DNA from: an uncultured Carboxylicivirga sp. | GTDB lineage: Bacteria; Bacteroidota; Bacteroidia; Bacteroidales; Marinilabiliaceae | Direction: 5' to 3' | NCBI RefSeq assembly: GCF_963668385.1 | Contig: NZ_OY764327.1 | Coordinates: 4,126,501 to 4,190,500 of the forward strand | DNA: 64,000 bases | In this document: positions 43,958 through 54,283 of the stretch, piece by piece | Layout: each line of letters starts with the position of its first letter | Position numbering within the stretch: position 1 is the stretch's first letter | Notes under the pieces: generated by a model | Seen by the model: the letters and a program-made list of their open reading frames with translations, nothing else | Databases searched by the model: none | Told to the model about the DNA's origin: nothing | Position numbers and translations under genes: made by a program

Positions 43958-46873
43958 ATGAGGCAATTATTAATTTATTTGTCGTTGGTTCTCTTTATTT
44001 CAACCGGATCGGTTTGGGCGCAAACAACTACCCTTACCGGTACCATCACAGATAAATCCAATGGAGAGCCAATGATAGGTGTAACCATTTTAGTAAAAGG
44101 CACTACGGTTGGAACCGTTACCAATATTGATGGTGCCTATAACCTGCAGGTTCCAACTGATGCACAGGTGTTGGTATACTCTTTTATTGGCTATGAAACA
44201 CAGGAGATAGCGTATATCGGCCAGAAAGAGCTAAATATCCAAATGCAGGATGATTCAGAAAAACTGGGTGAAGTAGTTGTAAACGGTGGGTATGTAAAGC
44301 AAAAAAAAGGTGCCTATACCGGTGCTGTAGAAGTTGTTGAAGCCGAAAAACTGGAACAAGTTCCTGTTGTAAGTTTCGATCAGGCATTACAAGGACAGGC
44401 TGCAGGTGTGGTAGCAACCAGTTCATCAGGGGCACCCGGAGCTTCTGCTACTATTAGGGTGCGAGGAACCAGTTCTGTTAACGCAGGCAACGATCCACTT
44501 TATATTATGGATGGTATCCAAATTACGGCCGGACAGTTCAGTTCAATTAATACTAACGATATTAAAACTCTGACTATACTTAAAGATGCTACAGCCACTT
44601 CGTTATATGGTTCAAGAGCTAGTAATGGTGTAATTTTAATCGAAACCAAAAGAGGTGCCGGAGATGGTAAAACAACCATTCAGTATCGCGGTCAATTTGG
44701 TTTAAGCCAGGTTGTACGCGATAATTTTGAGATGATGAATACTGCCGAAAAGATTCAGTACGAAGAAGAGATTGGCATTAAATCATACACTCCAGAAGAA
44801 AAGTTACAATTATTAAAATACGATACTAATTGGTTTAACGAAGCATTGCATAATGCCATGTCTGAGTCACATGAATTATCTGTAAGTGGAGGTAATGAAA
44901 CAACACGCTTTTACCTTTCTGGAGGATATATGTTTCAGGATGGAATCATGCCACGTTCAGATTTTGAACGAATGACTTTACGTCTGAACCTCGATAACAA
45001 AATATCAGATAAAAGTAATTTTGGTTTGAACCTGATGCTTGGTCAGGAGATGAAGAATAATACCAATACTATATCTAATAGCTTGTTAAATCCAATTTTT
45101 GCATCGCGTATGTTAAATCCGTATTTATATAATAAAAACGAAGATGGTTCATACAATAGCAATGGTTTTCCATATGCGGTTAATCCTTTTGAAGAGTTGG
45201 ATTTGAATGAGAATGATGAGCAAACATTAAAAATTGTTGGTGGTGGATTTTTCGATGTTGAGTTAATTAATAATTTGGTATACAGGTTTAATGTAGGTAT
45301 CGATTACTACTACAGAACAGGCCGTGGTTATATCAATCCTCTTGCTTATGGTGGCCAGGGTATTAAAGGTTCAACAACTGAAGCCTTTGTAAGAAACTAC
45401 AGACTTACACCAACCAATACTTTAACCTATAAGTTAAATTTAAAAGAGAGTCATAATTTCACTTTTCTACTGGGGCAGGAAGCCGTAATGAATCAATCAA
45501 AATCATTTAGTGTTTCAGCCAAAAATCTGCCTGCAAATGGATTAAAGCAAGTATCGCTTGGAACGCAAATTGCAAGTTGGGGTGGTGGAATGAGTGACTA
45601 TACCATGGCCTCATTCTTTGGCAATGTAAATTACAATTATAAGTATAAATATTTGGCTGATTTTAGTTTGCGTCGCGACGGTTCTTCTCGTTTTGGGGTA
45701 GATAATCGTTGGGGTACATTCTGGAGTGCCGGTTTAGGATGGAATATTCAGGAAGAGGAGTTAATTAAAGGTATTCACTGGATTGATCAGTTAAAACTTA
45801 GAGCCAGTATTGGTGAAACAGGAAATAATAATATTGGTAACTATCAACATCTTGATTTATTTAATTTTGGTTCTTACCAGAATCAGCAAGCTATTTATTT
45901 TGGACAATATGGAAATCCTGATCTTACCTGGGAGAGAAAAATTAAAACCAATGTAGCTTTAGATTTAGCCATTTTTAAACGTTACAGAACTAAAATTGAA
46001 TTGTATCAGGAAGATACGAAAGATATGTTGTTCTTTTTACCCTATTCTTGGTCAAGTGGACTTGGTGGACGCATGGAAAATATAGGTGAAATGACCAATA
46101 AAGGAATTGAAGTTGAATTTGATTTGGACTTGATTCAAACCAAAGACTTTAATTTAAATGTTAACACCAATTTTGCTTATAATAGAAATGAAGTTACCAA
46201 ACTTTATGGTGGACTTAAGGAACTTGATCAGGTTTCAACGTTAATGCAGGTTGGCCAGCCTTTGGGTACCTTCTATCTGACTCGTTGGGCTGGTGTTGAT
46301 GCTGCCACAGGTAAAGGTTTATGGTATAAAAAAGATGATTCTGTAACCGATTTTTATTCAGATAGTGATAGAGTATTGCAAGAAGGTAAATCATTTATTG
46401 CTCCCTGGAATGGAGGTATGAGAACTACCGCTACTTACAAGAATTTGTCTTGTTCGGTATTCTTTACCTGGATGGCTAATAAATACCTGGTAAATAACAC
46501 GCGTTATTTTACCGAAAGCCAGGGAATGTTTACTTCTTATAACCAAAGTAAGGAAATGCTGGATTACTGGAAAAAGCCGGGTGATAAAGCCAAGCATCCG
46601 TCGCCCGAATACCAGGATAATCAATTTGATACACGCTTGTTAGAGAATGCCTCTTTTCTTCGTTTAAAAAATATAAACCTTTCGTATAATGTTAATCTAA
46701 ATAAACTAACACGTAGTAAGGTGTTTAGCGCGGCTAAAATATATGTTCAAGGTCAGAACCTCCTAACTTTTACAGGTTATACAGGTATTGACCCTGAGTT
46801 TCATGGTGCCAATGAACTTAACATGTATCCCAATGTGAAAACGTATACCGTTGGTATTGATTTAAGTTTCTAA
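43958..46873 (+). CDS. SusC-like TonB-dependent outer-membrane importer A
   Basis: A 971-residue SusC/RagA-family transporter: signal peptide to 22, a CarboxypepD_reg-like N-terminal domain (23-110), a TonB-plug (about 115-235, with DPLYIMDGIQI and ATSLYGSRASNGVILIETK), and a 22-strand barrel ending KTYTVGIDLSF. With the following SusD it would make a 'pedal-bin' importer driven by TonB and ExbBD. Since it sits between secreted proteases and their relatives and no glycosidase is present, I infer peptides rather than glycans as cargo, as for RagAB in Porphyromonas. The SusD gene follows after 20 nt. Confidence 0.9.
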   Translation: MRQLLIYLSLVLFISTGSVWAQTTTLTGTITDKSNGEPMIGVTILVKGTTVGTVTNIDGAYNLQVPTDAQVLVYSFIGYETQEIAYIGQKELNIQMQDDSEKLGEVVVNGGYVKQKKGAYTGAVEVVEAEKLEQVPVVSFDQALQGQAAGVVATSSSGAPGASATIRVRGTSSVNAGNDPLYIMDGIQITAGQFSSINTNDIKTLTILKDATATSLYGSRASNGVILIETKRGAGDGKTTIQYRGQFGLSQVVRDNFEMMNTAEKIQYEEEIGIKSYTPEEKLQLLKYDTNWFNEALHNAMSESHELSVSGGNETTRFYLSGGYMFQDGIMPRSDFERMTLRLNLDNKISDKSNFGLNLMLGQEMKNNTNTISNSLLNPIFASRMLNPYLYNKNEDGSYNSNGFPYAVNPFEELDLNENDEQTLKIVGGGFFDVELINNLVYRFNVGIDYYYRTGRGYINPLAYGGQGIKGSTTEAFVRNYRLTPTNTLTYKLNLKESHNFTFLLGQEAVMNQSKSFSVSAKNLPANGLKQVSLGTQIASWGGGMSDYTMASFFGNVNYNYKYKYLADFSLRRDGSSRFGVDNRWGTFWSAGLGWNIQEEELIKGIHWIDQLKLRASIGETGNNNIGNYQHLDLFNFGSYQNQQAIYFGQYGNPDLTWERKIKTNVALDLAIFKRYRTKIELYQEDTKDMLFFLPYSWSSGLGGRMENIGEMTNKGIEVEFDLDLIQTKDFNLNVNTNFAYNRNEVTKLYGGLKELDQVSTLMQVGQPLGTFYLTRWAGVDAATGKGLWYKKDDSVTDFYSDSDRVLQEGKSFIAPWNGGMRTTATYKNLSCSVFFTWMANKYLVNNTRYFTESQGMFTSYNQSKEMLDYWKKPGDKAKHPSPEYQDNQFDTRLLENASFLRLKNINLSYNVNLNKLTRSKVFSAAKIYVQGQNLLTFTGYTGIDPEFHGANELNMYPNVKTYTVGIDLSF

Positions 46874-46893
46874 TTAAAAAATTTAAAGAAGTG

Positions 46894-48321
46894 ATGATGA
46901 AAAATATAAAGTTCATAGCCATATTAGTTTTAACCATCCCTTTTATGGTTGGGTGTGAAGACTTTTTTAATTTAACACCGCATGATTCTATTCCTAAAGA
47001 CGAAGCGTTACAAACTACAGATGATGCGCAGATGCTAATGAATGGAGTGTATGCAACCTTTATGGGGAGCGATTCATATGGCTTCGGTTTAACAATATTT
47101 CCGGCTCTTATGACGGATGCGGCCTTTGCAACCACTTTCTATAGTAACCAATATGGTAATGTATACGCATGGAAACTAAATCCAGGAACATCAGAGGTTG
47201 GTAATATGTGGGCTGCCTCTTATGCGGCTATTTATAATGCAACTTACCTTATAAATAACATCGATGCTGTAACCGGAGATTCTGCTCTTATTAGTAATTT
47301 AAAAGGAGAGGCTTATATAGCCAGAGCGCTGATACATTATAATTTGGTTAGATTGTATGGAAAGGCTTATTCACAAGCTGATGAAAAGGATTTAGGTATT
47401 CCTTACGTTACTTATAATGAAGTAACAAATCCTGAACGAAATACAGTTAAAGATGTGTATACATTTATATTGGAAGATATAGAGAAAGCTTTTGAACATA
47501 TACCCTCAATATATAACAATACATTTTTCTCACTTGAATTTGCATATGGTCTGAGAGCAAGAGTAGCTCTGGATATGGAAGATTATGAAAGCGCTATTCT
47601 TTACGCTTCAAAACTGATTGACGATGAAATGTTTGCCTTATCAAATGGTCGCGATTATCTGGATATGTTTTTAGAAGATGAAGGAACCGAGATTATTTGG
47701 AAAGTGGGTTATACTCTAACAGATTTTGGTGCAACACCCGGATATAACTTTTATAATAGAAATGGGTCTGACGAATTGCCGTCGCCCGATTATATTCCGG
47801 GTCAATGGTGGATTGATTTACTAACCGAAAGAGAAGATATCAGAGCCTATCACCTGCAATATACTCAAACCAACTTTGGCTGGGCCGGATATTTAATGTT
47901 TAAGTATCCTACAAATCCAATGTTTGATCAACAAGGCCTTAATATGCCTAAACCTATGCGTTTAGCCGAAATGTATTTGATCAGAGCCGAAGCATATGCT
48001 TATTTAAATGAAGATGAACTGGCACAGGCTGATTTAATGTCATTATTGGAAAACAGAATAAAAACGGTGTCTGCTATTAACCAGGTGGGTGATGCACTGA
48101 AAGAGCTCATTAAAACAGAACGAAAAAAAGAGCTGATGTTCGAAGGGTTTTATTGGTTTGACTTAAAGCGTTATGGCGAAGGATTTGTTCGTGTACCCCA
48201 AGCTAATACCAATGTGGCCAATGATCTGGAGATTACACCTGATGATTATCGTTGGCAATGGCCTATTCCAACCATTGAGCTAAATGCTAACAAGAATATT
48301 GAGCAAAATCCGGGTTATTAA
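46894..48321 (+). CDS. SusD-like surface lipoprotein A
   Basis: A 475-residue SusD/RagB-family lipoprotein, the lid of the SusC importer. A lipobox (FMVGC, Cys near residue 20) is followed by the typical EDFFNLTPHDSIPKDEALQTTDDAQML start, TPR-like helices in the middle (MWAASYAAIYNATYLINNID; EAYIARALIHYNLVRLYGKAY), and the C-terminal ERKKELMFEGFYWFDLKRYGEG segment. Start at ATG 46894 (GTG 46891 and ATG 46897 are alternatives). It lies between SusC and a further lipoprotein gene in one tight operon. Confidence 0.9.
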   Translation: MMKNIKFIAILVLTIPFMVGCEDFFNLTPHDSIPKDEALQTTDDAQMLMNGVYATFMGSDSYGFGLTIFPALMTDAAFATTFYSNQYGNVYAWKLNPGTSEVGNMWAASYAAIYNATYLINNIDAVTGDSALISNLKGEAYIARALIHYNLVRLYGKAYSQADEKDLGIPYVTYNEVTNPERNTVKDVYTFILEDIEKAFEHIPSIYNNTFFSLEFAYGLRARVALDMEDYESAILYASKLIDDEMFALSNGRDYLDMFLEDEGTEIIWKVGYTLTDFGATPGYNFYNRNGSDELPSPDYIPGQWWIDLLTEREDIRAYHLQYTQTNFGWAGYLMFKYPTNPMFDQQGLNMPKPMRLAEMYLIRAEAYAYLNEDELAQADLMSLLENRIKTVSAINQVGDALKELIKTERKKELMFEGFYWFDLKRYGEGFVRVPQANTNVANDLEITPDDYRWQWPIPTIELNANKNIEQNPGY

Positions 48322-48339
48322 TCTTATTATAAAAAAGCA

Positions 48340-49158
48340 ATGAAATTATATAAATATCTTAGTTTGGTAGCAGTCGGACTCTTATTGTGGAATTGCCAAC
48401 CCAATGAGGTAGCTACATATGATGGCCCGTCGCAAATTCATTTTATCGAGAGTAGAGGAAGTATGATTATTGATGGCAATAATCCTGAATATAATATTAA
48501 GGTTGGCGTCAATAGGGCAGTTGATACTGATCGGATTTTTACCGTTGTTATTGATGAAGAAAACACATCTTCGGTTGAAGGAGTAGATTTTGAATTTGTT
48601 AATAAGGAGATAACAATTGCTGCAGGTGAAGTTTTAGGTGAAGTAACAATTAAAGGAATATTTGAAGGAGCTGAACCTTTAGGAACCCAATTGAGCCTTC
48701 GGTTAAATAGCAGTATTAGCAACGAGGTGGCAGAGTATAGTAATGAGTATACATTACAATTATATAAATTCTGCGACTTCGATAGAGATGCTTTTATTGG
48801 TACCTATATGGTGTACGAGCATTCAACCTACGGAGAGTTTGAGTATACAGCCAAAGTAACTGCCGGCGATGATCCATACTCGGTATATATAGATGGTTTT
48901 TGGGATGTTTCGGGTTCGAAGGTCGAAATTCGTTTCGATCGGAAGGCTACCAACTGTAATATACCCTCACAGTTTTTCTATTTTGATGGGAGTTATGAAC
49001 CACAATATCAGAATTTTTGGTTGAGAAGTACTTCGCCTGGTATTTATAACAGTTGTTTAGGAAGTATTGAAGGAATGGCCTACCATGTATATCCTCAAGA
49101 TATGTTAAACTCTTATTGGGATTACGGTACTTTTGATATGTATAAGATAACAGATTAG
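48340..49158 (+). CDS. SusCD-associated surface lipoprotein (Calx-beta/DUF4843-like)
   Basis: A 272-residue lipoprotein (LLLWNC, Cys near residue 19) in the SusE/F position, 18 nt after SusD. Residues 30-145 form a Calx-beta or BT_3987-like beta-sandwich (YNIKVGVNRAVDTDRIFTV, SSVEGVDFEFVNKEITIAAGE). The remaining 120 residues form a second, Tyr/Phe-rich domain that ends FDMYKITD. Proteins at this position bind substrate on the cell surface and hand it to SusCD. The exact Pfam name is uncertain. A strong terminator follows, closing the operon. Confidence 0.7.
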   Translation: MKLYKYLSLVAVGLLLWNCQPNEVATYDGPSQIHFIESRGSMIIDGNNPEYNIKVGVNRAVDTDRIFTVVIDEENTSSVEGVDFEFVNKEITIAAGEVLGEVTIKGIFEGAEPLGTQLSLRLNSSISNEVAEYSNEYTLQLYKFCDFDRDAFIGTYMVYEHSTYGEFEYTAKVTAGDDPYSVYIDGFWDVSGSKVEIRFDRKATNCNIPSQFFYFDGSYEPQYQNFWLRSTSPGIYNSCLGSIEGMAYHVYPQDMLNSYWDYGTFDMYKITD

Positions 49159-49181
49159 GTAGATAGCAACCTATATTTTAT

Positions 49182-49231
49182 GGGCTTCAGACTTTAGTTG
49201 GTTATTTCAACTGGTTTGGAGCCCTTTTTTT
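49182..49231 (+). terminator. Terminator of the SusCD operon A
   Basis: GGGCTTCAG...TTGGAGCCC long imperfect stem with an inner TAGTTG/CAACTG pairing, followed by a run of eight T. The 49159-49644 gap also holds the TGAGG array at 49480 and is otherwise empty. Confidence 0.82.
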
Positions 49232-49479
49232 AAGCCAATGATTGAAAATATAGCTATAGAGTTGACATGCGGTGTTACCTAGAGTACTTCTTAATAGGAC
49301 TTAAGCATAAGTGCTAAGGTGTTTCTTTACTAAGTTATTATCAAGATTATATTTTTGCCAACAAGGTTAATTGTACTTGTAAGAAATTACATCTGGTTTT
49401 TAATTGAGATGTGAGAGGAGGTAGTGGTCAGTAAATCAAGTCGTAGCATTGTTGTGCGAGAGGTGTGTGTGTTAATTGC

Positions 49480-49557
49480 TAAGGATTAATTAATTCTATG
49501 TTGAGGTTATCATGAGGCAATGTACGCGTCTTTATCGAAGTGATTGGGGTAAGTTTA
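49480..49557 (+). promoter_or_regulatory. 11-bp phased TGAGG array and -7-like box, site B
   Basis: TAAGG at 49480, TGAGG at 49502 and TGAGG at 49513 (steps 22 and 11). The first sits in TGCTAAGGATTAATT as at sites A and C. A TAAGTTTA box begins at 49550, 37 nt after the last unit. It drives the T9SS gene at 49645. Confidence 0.58.
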
Positions 49558-49644
49558 TTCTTTATTAAGTAAAAATAATCTAAACTCAATTAGAGTCTAT
49601 TTTATGACTCTTATTAGTTGCAAACACTTCTTAAAGTCATTCGT

Positions 49645-52413
49645 ATGAAAAGAATTTTATCTTTATTTCTCATTTTGTTAACTTATTTATCTGCTTTTTC
49701 TCAGGCTAATGAAATTGTACCTGATACTTATATTAAAAAGACAGAAGCCGGTACTTTTATCGATGCCAATATCTACAATACTGGAATTGTGTATGGAATT
49801 AATAATGGCACCAACGATCTGATATTTTATAGTACAGATACGGAAAACTATACTGAGGCCGATGCTCTTGATTTAGATATGATGCAATATCTGCAGGGAT
49901 GGTCGGGAGATCCGATTGCGTTTTATCAAGGCAAAATTAGCTCTGAGTCGGATTTTGCAATGGTTAGAGCTATCAATAATGGTACTGCTTCCAGTGTGTT
50001 TGTTAGTGCTGATGGATCAAACTTAAATGTTGCAAAAATTGTTCAGGCACCGTATCAAACAGGCGCCAGATATTATGATTTCTTTAAAGGGGCTTATGAT
50101 TTTACGTCTTATTCATTTCTATGCGGCGTACAAGAGACAGATGGTACAAGCGCTAGTAATATAGTTTTAGAAGAAGATCCTGCCTTTGGTGGTATCAGAC
50201 ATAGTAGTAAAACATTTACTACAGGAGAAATGCCAACTGTATTTGTTGATCAAAGTCTGTATTTCGCTGGAATATCAAACGTTTCTGGTTTTGATGGCAT
50301 TTTTAAAATTAATTATGACGCTGAAGGTAGTACTATCTCAAAATATGCTGAACGACAGTCTGCATCAACAGCTCATTGGAGTCATCTTACCAATAACGGC
50401 AGTTACATCTTTGCTACTAATTACGACGTGTCTTATCAGCAATCTGAGCCCATTACTTGTATAGCATTAGCTGATCCTACTCAAATCACAACTGTTTTGG
50501 ATTATAATTTCTATGATACAGAACTAATTGAGAGTAATAATAAAATATATGCCGTTAGCGAGCCCACTGTAAACAGCGAGAGGTCTGGATTTAAAAAGTT
50601 AACTGTTATTTCAAGCCCTACAGAAGTGTTGGTTGTTAACGTTAACGGTGTTGATGAAGATGATCATGTAGATAACCTGGTTTTATCGGGTAATAAATTG
50701 TTCTTTACAGCAACCACTCCCGAGGGTAATAATGGCATATACGTTATTAGAACCGATATTGATAATCCAACTCCGGTATTGGCCGCCGGTACTAATAATC
50801 AGGATATCATTCAAGTAGTGCCAACATCTTATGGTGTCGTTTATAGTTATTATGATTCAGCCTGGCAGCAATATAAAATTCAGTGTTTAACAGGTATAAG
50901 TAATAATAATTACCAGTTATCGCGTAATCCTTCCGATGGAGCTTATTACTTTGGCAAAATAGAAGAGCTGGTTGTTAACGACAATACCTTGTATATTTTT
51001 GAAAACGATGGGAATGGCAATACGGTTATTTCAACAAGTGATTTGTCAAGTACTAAATTTAAAACCGGTACAGTAACTTTTGAGGTTACGCATAATTCTA
51101 CCGGCGATGTTGTGGCAGGTGCAACTATTGTGCTCAATAACGGTTTGGAAGAGTTTGTATTAACAACAGACGAAGCCGGAATAGCTGTTCTTTCGGATGT
51201 TGAAACCGGTAAATATGACATCACTGTTTCGGCAGATGGCTTTATCACTTATGAAATACTAATTTCAGATGATTTACCATATCAGATTTATGATGGAGAA
51301 TCCACTAAATCAATATCTCTAGATATGACAAGTGAGGTAGCTTCATTTGATTTTACCATACAGGATGGTCAGGGTAATTTGCTTGAAGGTGCTGAAGTAA
51401 AATTATTGGATGACGATTACATCTATAGTTGGTCAGCTGTTTCTGATGCATCCGGACTGGCTAGTTTCGATGGTGTGGTATACAGCTCCTATTCTTACGA
51501 GGTTTCAAAGGATGGTTATGCATCGGCTGAGGGTACTTTTGAGGTTACAGATGCAACAACAGTTGGAGAGACCGTTGTATTAATACCTTCGCGGAACCTG
51601 GTATTTAAAGTATATGATGAAGATATTTATAATGATTTTTCTGGAGAAGGATTATTGAAATCAGCAAGGGTAGTATTAACCAATACAGCTACAGCTGAAA
51701 CTTACAGCGATTATACTGGCAGTGGTGATGATTTTGGAATTGCCTATATCGATGAAATTCCTTACGGCAAATATACCGTATCAATCACAAAAGGCGGTTA
51801 CGAACCATTGGATGTATTTGGTAATTTTACTGTTGATGGCTCCACTGATTTAGAGCATATGTATACCCTTGTTGCCCTGACAAGAGACATCAATATTACT
51901 GTTTACGACATTGCTACCCGCGGATCTAACAATGATGGTGGTGAACTGGGGGGTGCATCTGTTGTTTTGGAAGACGATTATTACAGATATGAGAATATGT
52001 CTTCTGATGATGATTTTACACCTGGATTAACCGAGTTCACTAATATTCGTTACGGGTCGTATACGCTAACCATTACTTTAGACGGTTATGATATTTATAG
52101 TACCTCATTCTCGCTAAATCAATATACTAAGGATAAGGAATATGGATTAGATCAGGTGGCAACATCTATCAAAAAAGTGGATAAGAATGCTATGGTGGTC
52201 TATCCTAATCCGGTTGACGATCTTCTTACTATTGTTTCAGAAACACCTGTTATTGAAGCTAAGATTTACGATTTGGCTGGAGTTCAGCGGATGGTAGTTA
52301 CCGGAAATGCAATTTCAACGGTTAATGTGTCATCCTTGCCAAACGGTGTTTATTTACTTTCAACAAAAGCAGTAAATGGATATAGAAGTACAATAAAGAT
52401 TAGTAAAAAGTAA
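49645..52413 (+). CDS. T9SS-secreted beta-propeller-like protein with several CarboxypepD_reg-like domains
   Basis: A 922-residue secreted protein. ATG 49645 starts a signal peptide (MKRILSLFLILLTYLSAFSQ); TTG 49618 is only the frame limit. The N-terminal 430 residues match the propeller-like part of the 41083 product (both open with KAGxxTDV/KTEAGTFIDA-type strands and GW-S-D turns). Four carboxypeptidase-regulatory-like sandwiches follow (about 480-840), then a T9SS sorting domain (VVYPNPVDDLLTI...GVYLLSTKA). Two extra sandwiches compared with its paralog suggest domain duplication. It has its own TGAGG-type promoter. Confidence 0.75.
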   Translation: MKRILSLFLILLTYLSAFSQANEIVPDTYIKKTEAGTFIDANIYNTGIVYGINNGTNDLIFYSTDTENYTEADALDLDMMQYLQGWSGDPIAFYQGKISSESDFAMVRAINNGTASSVFVSADGSNLNVAKIVQAPYQTGARYYDFFKGAYDFTSYSFLCGVQETDGTSASNIVLEEDPAFGGIRHSSKTFTTGEMPTVFVDQSLYFAGISNVSGFDGIFKINYDAEGSTISKYAERQSASTAHWSHLTNNGSYIFATNYDVSYQQSEPITCIALADPTQITTVLDYNFYDTELIESNNKIYAVSEPTVNSERSGFKKLTVISSPTEVLVVNVNGVDEDDHVDNLVLSGNKLFFTATTPEGNNGIYVIRTDIDNPTPVLAAGTNNQDIIQVVPTSYGVVYSYYDSAWQQYKIQCLTGISNNNYQLSRNPSDGAYYFGKIEELVVNDNTLYIFENDGNGNTVISTSDLSSTKFKTGTVTFEVTHNSTGDVVAGATIVLNNGLEEFVLTTDEAGIAVLSDVETGKYDITVSADGFITYEILISDDLPYQIYDGESTKSISLDMTSEVASFDFTIQDGQGNLLEGAEVKLLDDDYIYSWSAVSDASGLASFDGVVYSSYSYEVSKDGYASAEGTFEVTDATTVGETVVLIPSRNLVFKVYDEDIYNDFSGEGLLKSARVVLTNTATAETYSDYTGSGDDFGIAYIDEIPYGKYTVSITKGGYEPLDVFGNFTVDGSTDLEHMYTLVALTRDINITVYDIATRGSNNDGGELGGASVVLEDDYYRYENMSSDDDFTPGLTEFTNIRYGSYTLTITLDGYDIYSTSFSLNQYTKDKEYGLDQVATSIKKVDKNAMVVYPNPVDDLLTIVSETPVIEAKIYDLAGVQRMVVTGNAISTVNVSSLPNGVYLLSTKAVNGYRSTIKISKK

Positions 52414-52423
52414 ATATTTTAAT

Positions 52424-52451
52424 AACGGGGTTGCATTAATGCAACCCCGTT
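52424..52451. terminator. Perfect bidirectional terminator between convergent genes
   Basis: A 14-bp perfect palindrome (AACGGGGTTGCATT and its complement) flanked by A- and T-runs, serving the plus-strand T9SS gene and the minus-strand regulator copy B. Confidence 0.9.
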
Positions 52452-54083
52452 TTAAAAAGAATTGAGATAACTAACCAAATTAATATTCTTCCCGGTTAAA
52501 CCCAATCGTTTTCTCAGTCGGCTTCTGGCAACTTCTACACCTCTAATAGTTTGATTGGTAATAGCAGCAATTTCTTTTGATGACATGTCTAGCCGTAATA
52601 AAGCACACAGTCGTCTTTCGGTGGTTGTAATAGTAGGGTGCTCTTTTTTCAGGTTGTCAAAAAAATGATTGTGTACCTGATTAAAACGAAGCTCAAATTC
52701 ATTCCATATTTCCTGATTTGATTGGGATTGGAGTTTGAATATTAAGGTTTGAATTTTAGTTCCTACTTTATTGTTTGTATCTTTTTTTAAGTGGGTTAGA
52801 TCTTTTACTGTATCAGTAATTATCTGATGGTTTTGCACTAATTGCATAACATTGGTGGTAAGTTCCCGATCTTTTGTATCAGCATTTAACTTTAGCAGCT
52901 TATACTTCTTTTTTAGTTTACTTTTTTGCGATTTATATACTTGTGCTATTACAATGGCAATAGTACCTAAAGTTGTTAGAAGGAGTAAAAGAATTGTGTA
53001 TTTGTATTTTAATTTTTCTTGTTCAGTTTTGTTTTGTGTTTCAATTTGTTCGAGTTCATGCGAAGTTTCTAACTGAGCCAGTCGGTTTAGTTTATGCTCG
53101 TTACTAATGCTGTCGCTGATAAGCTTAAAGTTTTTATGTTGCTGAAGAGCTTCTTTATAGAGGGCTTTGTGTTCATATACCTCAAACAATAAAGCATAGG
53201 AAGACTTTTGCAATTCAAGTAAATTCGATTTAACAGATATATCAAGCGATAATTCACTTGCCCACAAAGAACTGTCCAGTTGATTATTTAGTAAATAATA
53301 ATTGGCAAGTACATTATATGTTTTGGCCATGTTTAAAGTGTCGCTGTTATTGTTTCGTATTGTAAGAGCCCTGTCTAGATAAATTTTGGCTTCAGTTAGG
53401 TTGTTTTGTTCTAGTTTAATGATACCCAGGTTGGTGTAGATAGCCCCTAAAATAGGGTCAAAGCTAATTCTTTCAGCTTCCTGCAGTGCTTTTTCATAAT
53501 ATTCAATGGCATAATCAGTTTGCTTTAGTTTATTATATGCACTTGCTATATTGTTATACAACTGAGGAATAAATCGATTAAATTCATCTTTATTTTTAGT
53601 GTCTAATTGTTTGAATTCCTCAACGGCATCCTGATAGTAATTAACAGCCTTCTCATATTGTTCGATTCTATCGTAAATCATTCCAATATTATTGTAGCAT
53701 TTAATAAGATTAACATAGTCATCAATAGATTTAAAGTTATTGGTAGCTTTAAAATATTTGTTTAATGCCTTATCATAAGCTGAAAGGTAATAATGTGTTA
53801 CGCCATTTTCAAACTGAAATCTGGCCTTCCAGTACATATCATCTTCGTTTGAGGCTTGTATTTCGCCTTGTTTTCCGTAAAGTATCGATTTTTTATGATC
53901 GTATTTACGTGTATGCTCAATCAATTGAATTAAAGAATTGAAACGATCCTCTTTTTTGGCTGCTTTTTTATAAGCTATAATGAGGCTGTCTTCTTTAAAA
54001 ATAGTTTTTGCTGATGAAAGGGGTGCAAAAACATATAGGCATGCAAAAATAATCAAGTACTTTTTGTTTGAGTATCGACTCAT
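52452..54083 (-). CDS. TPR / transmembrane / LuxR-type regulator, copy B
   Basis: A 543-residue protein, the same length as copy A at 31233 and colinear with it. Signal peptide (1-25), periplasmic tetratricopeptide repeats to about 330 (IYNNLGIIK-like units), a transmembrane helix near 355-378 (KYTILLLLLTTLGTIAIVIAQ), a coiled coil, and a C-terminal LuxR-type helix-turn-helix (SSKEIAAITNQTIRGVEVARSRLRKRLGLTGKNINLVSYL). The DNA-binding helices are almost the same as in copy A, so both may read the same TGAGG sites; the sensory halves differ more. It diverges from the second giant protease gene. Confidence 0.85.
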   Translation of the reverse strand: MSRYSNKKYLIIFACLYVFAPLSSAKTIFKEDSLIIAYKKAAKKEDRFNSLIQLIEHTRKYDHKKSILYGKQGEIQASNEDDMYWKARFQFENGVTHYYLSAYDKALNKYFKATNNFKSIDDYVNLIKCYNNIGMIYDRIEQYEKAVNYYQDAVEEFKQLDTKNKDEFNRFIPQLYNNIASAYNKLKQTDYAIEYYEKALQEAERISFDPILGAIYTNLGIIKLEQNNLTEAKIYLDRALTIRNNNSDTLNMAKTYNVLANYYLLNNQLDSSLWASELSLDISVKSNLLELQKSSYALLFEVYEHKALYKEALQQHKNFKLISDSISNEHKLNRLAQLETSHELEQIETQNKTEQEKLKYKYTILLLLLTTLGTIAIVIAQVYKSQKSKLKKKYKLLKLNADTKDRELTTNVMQLVQNHQIITDTVKDLTHLKKDTNNKVGTKIQTLIFKLQSQSNQEIWNEFELRFNQVHNHFFDNLKKEHPTITTTERRLCALLRLDMSSKEIAAITNQTIRGVEVARSRLRKRLGLTGKNINLVSYLNSF

Positions 54084-54283
54084 TTTAATTGGGGATTAAA
54101 AAAACTCTATTTGTTGATTTTCAAAAATACCTTAAAAAGCCTAAGAATTCCATGTGAAAAATCAAAACATTAAACCAATGTGTTTACTCTTCTTATTCGA
54201 AAAATGAGAGGTGCAATATACCAGAATATCAAGGCAAAAAGTGTTAATGTGTGATGTTTAATATGTTAATAATGTTCTTGTGC

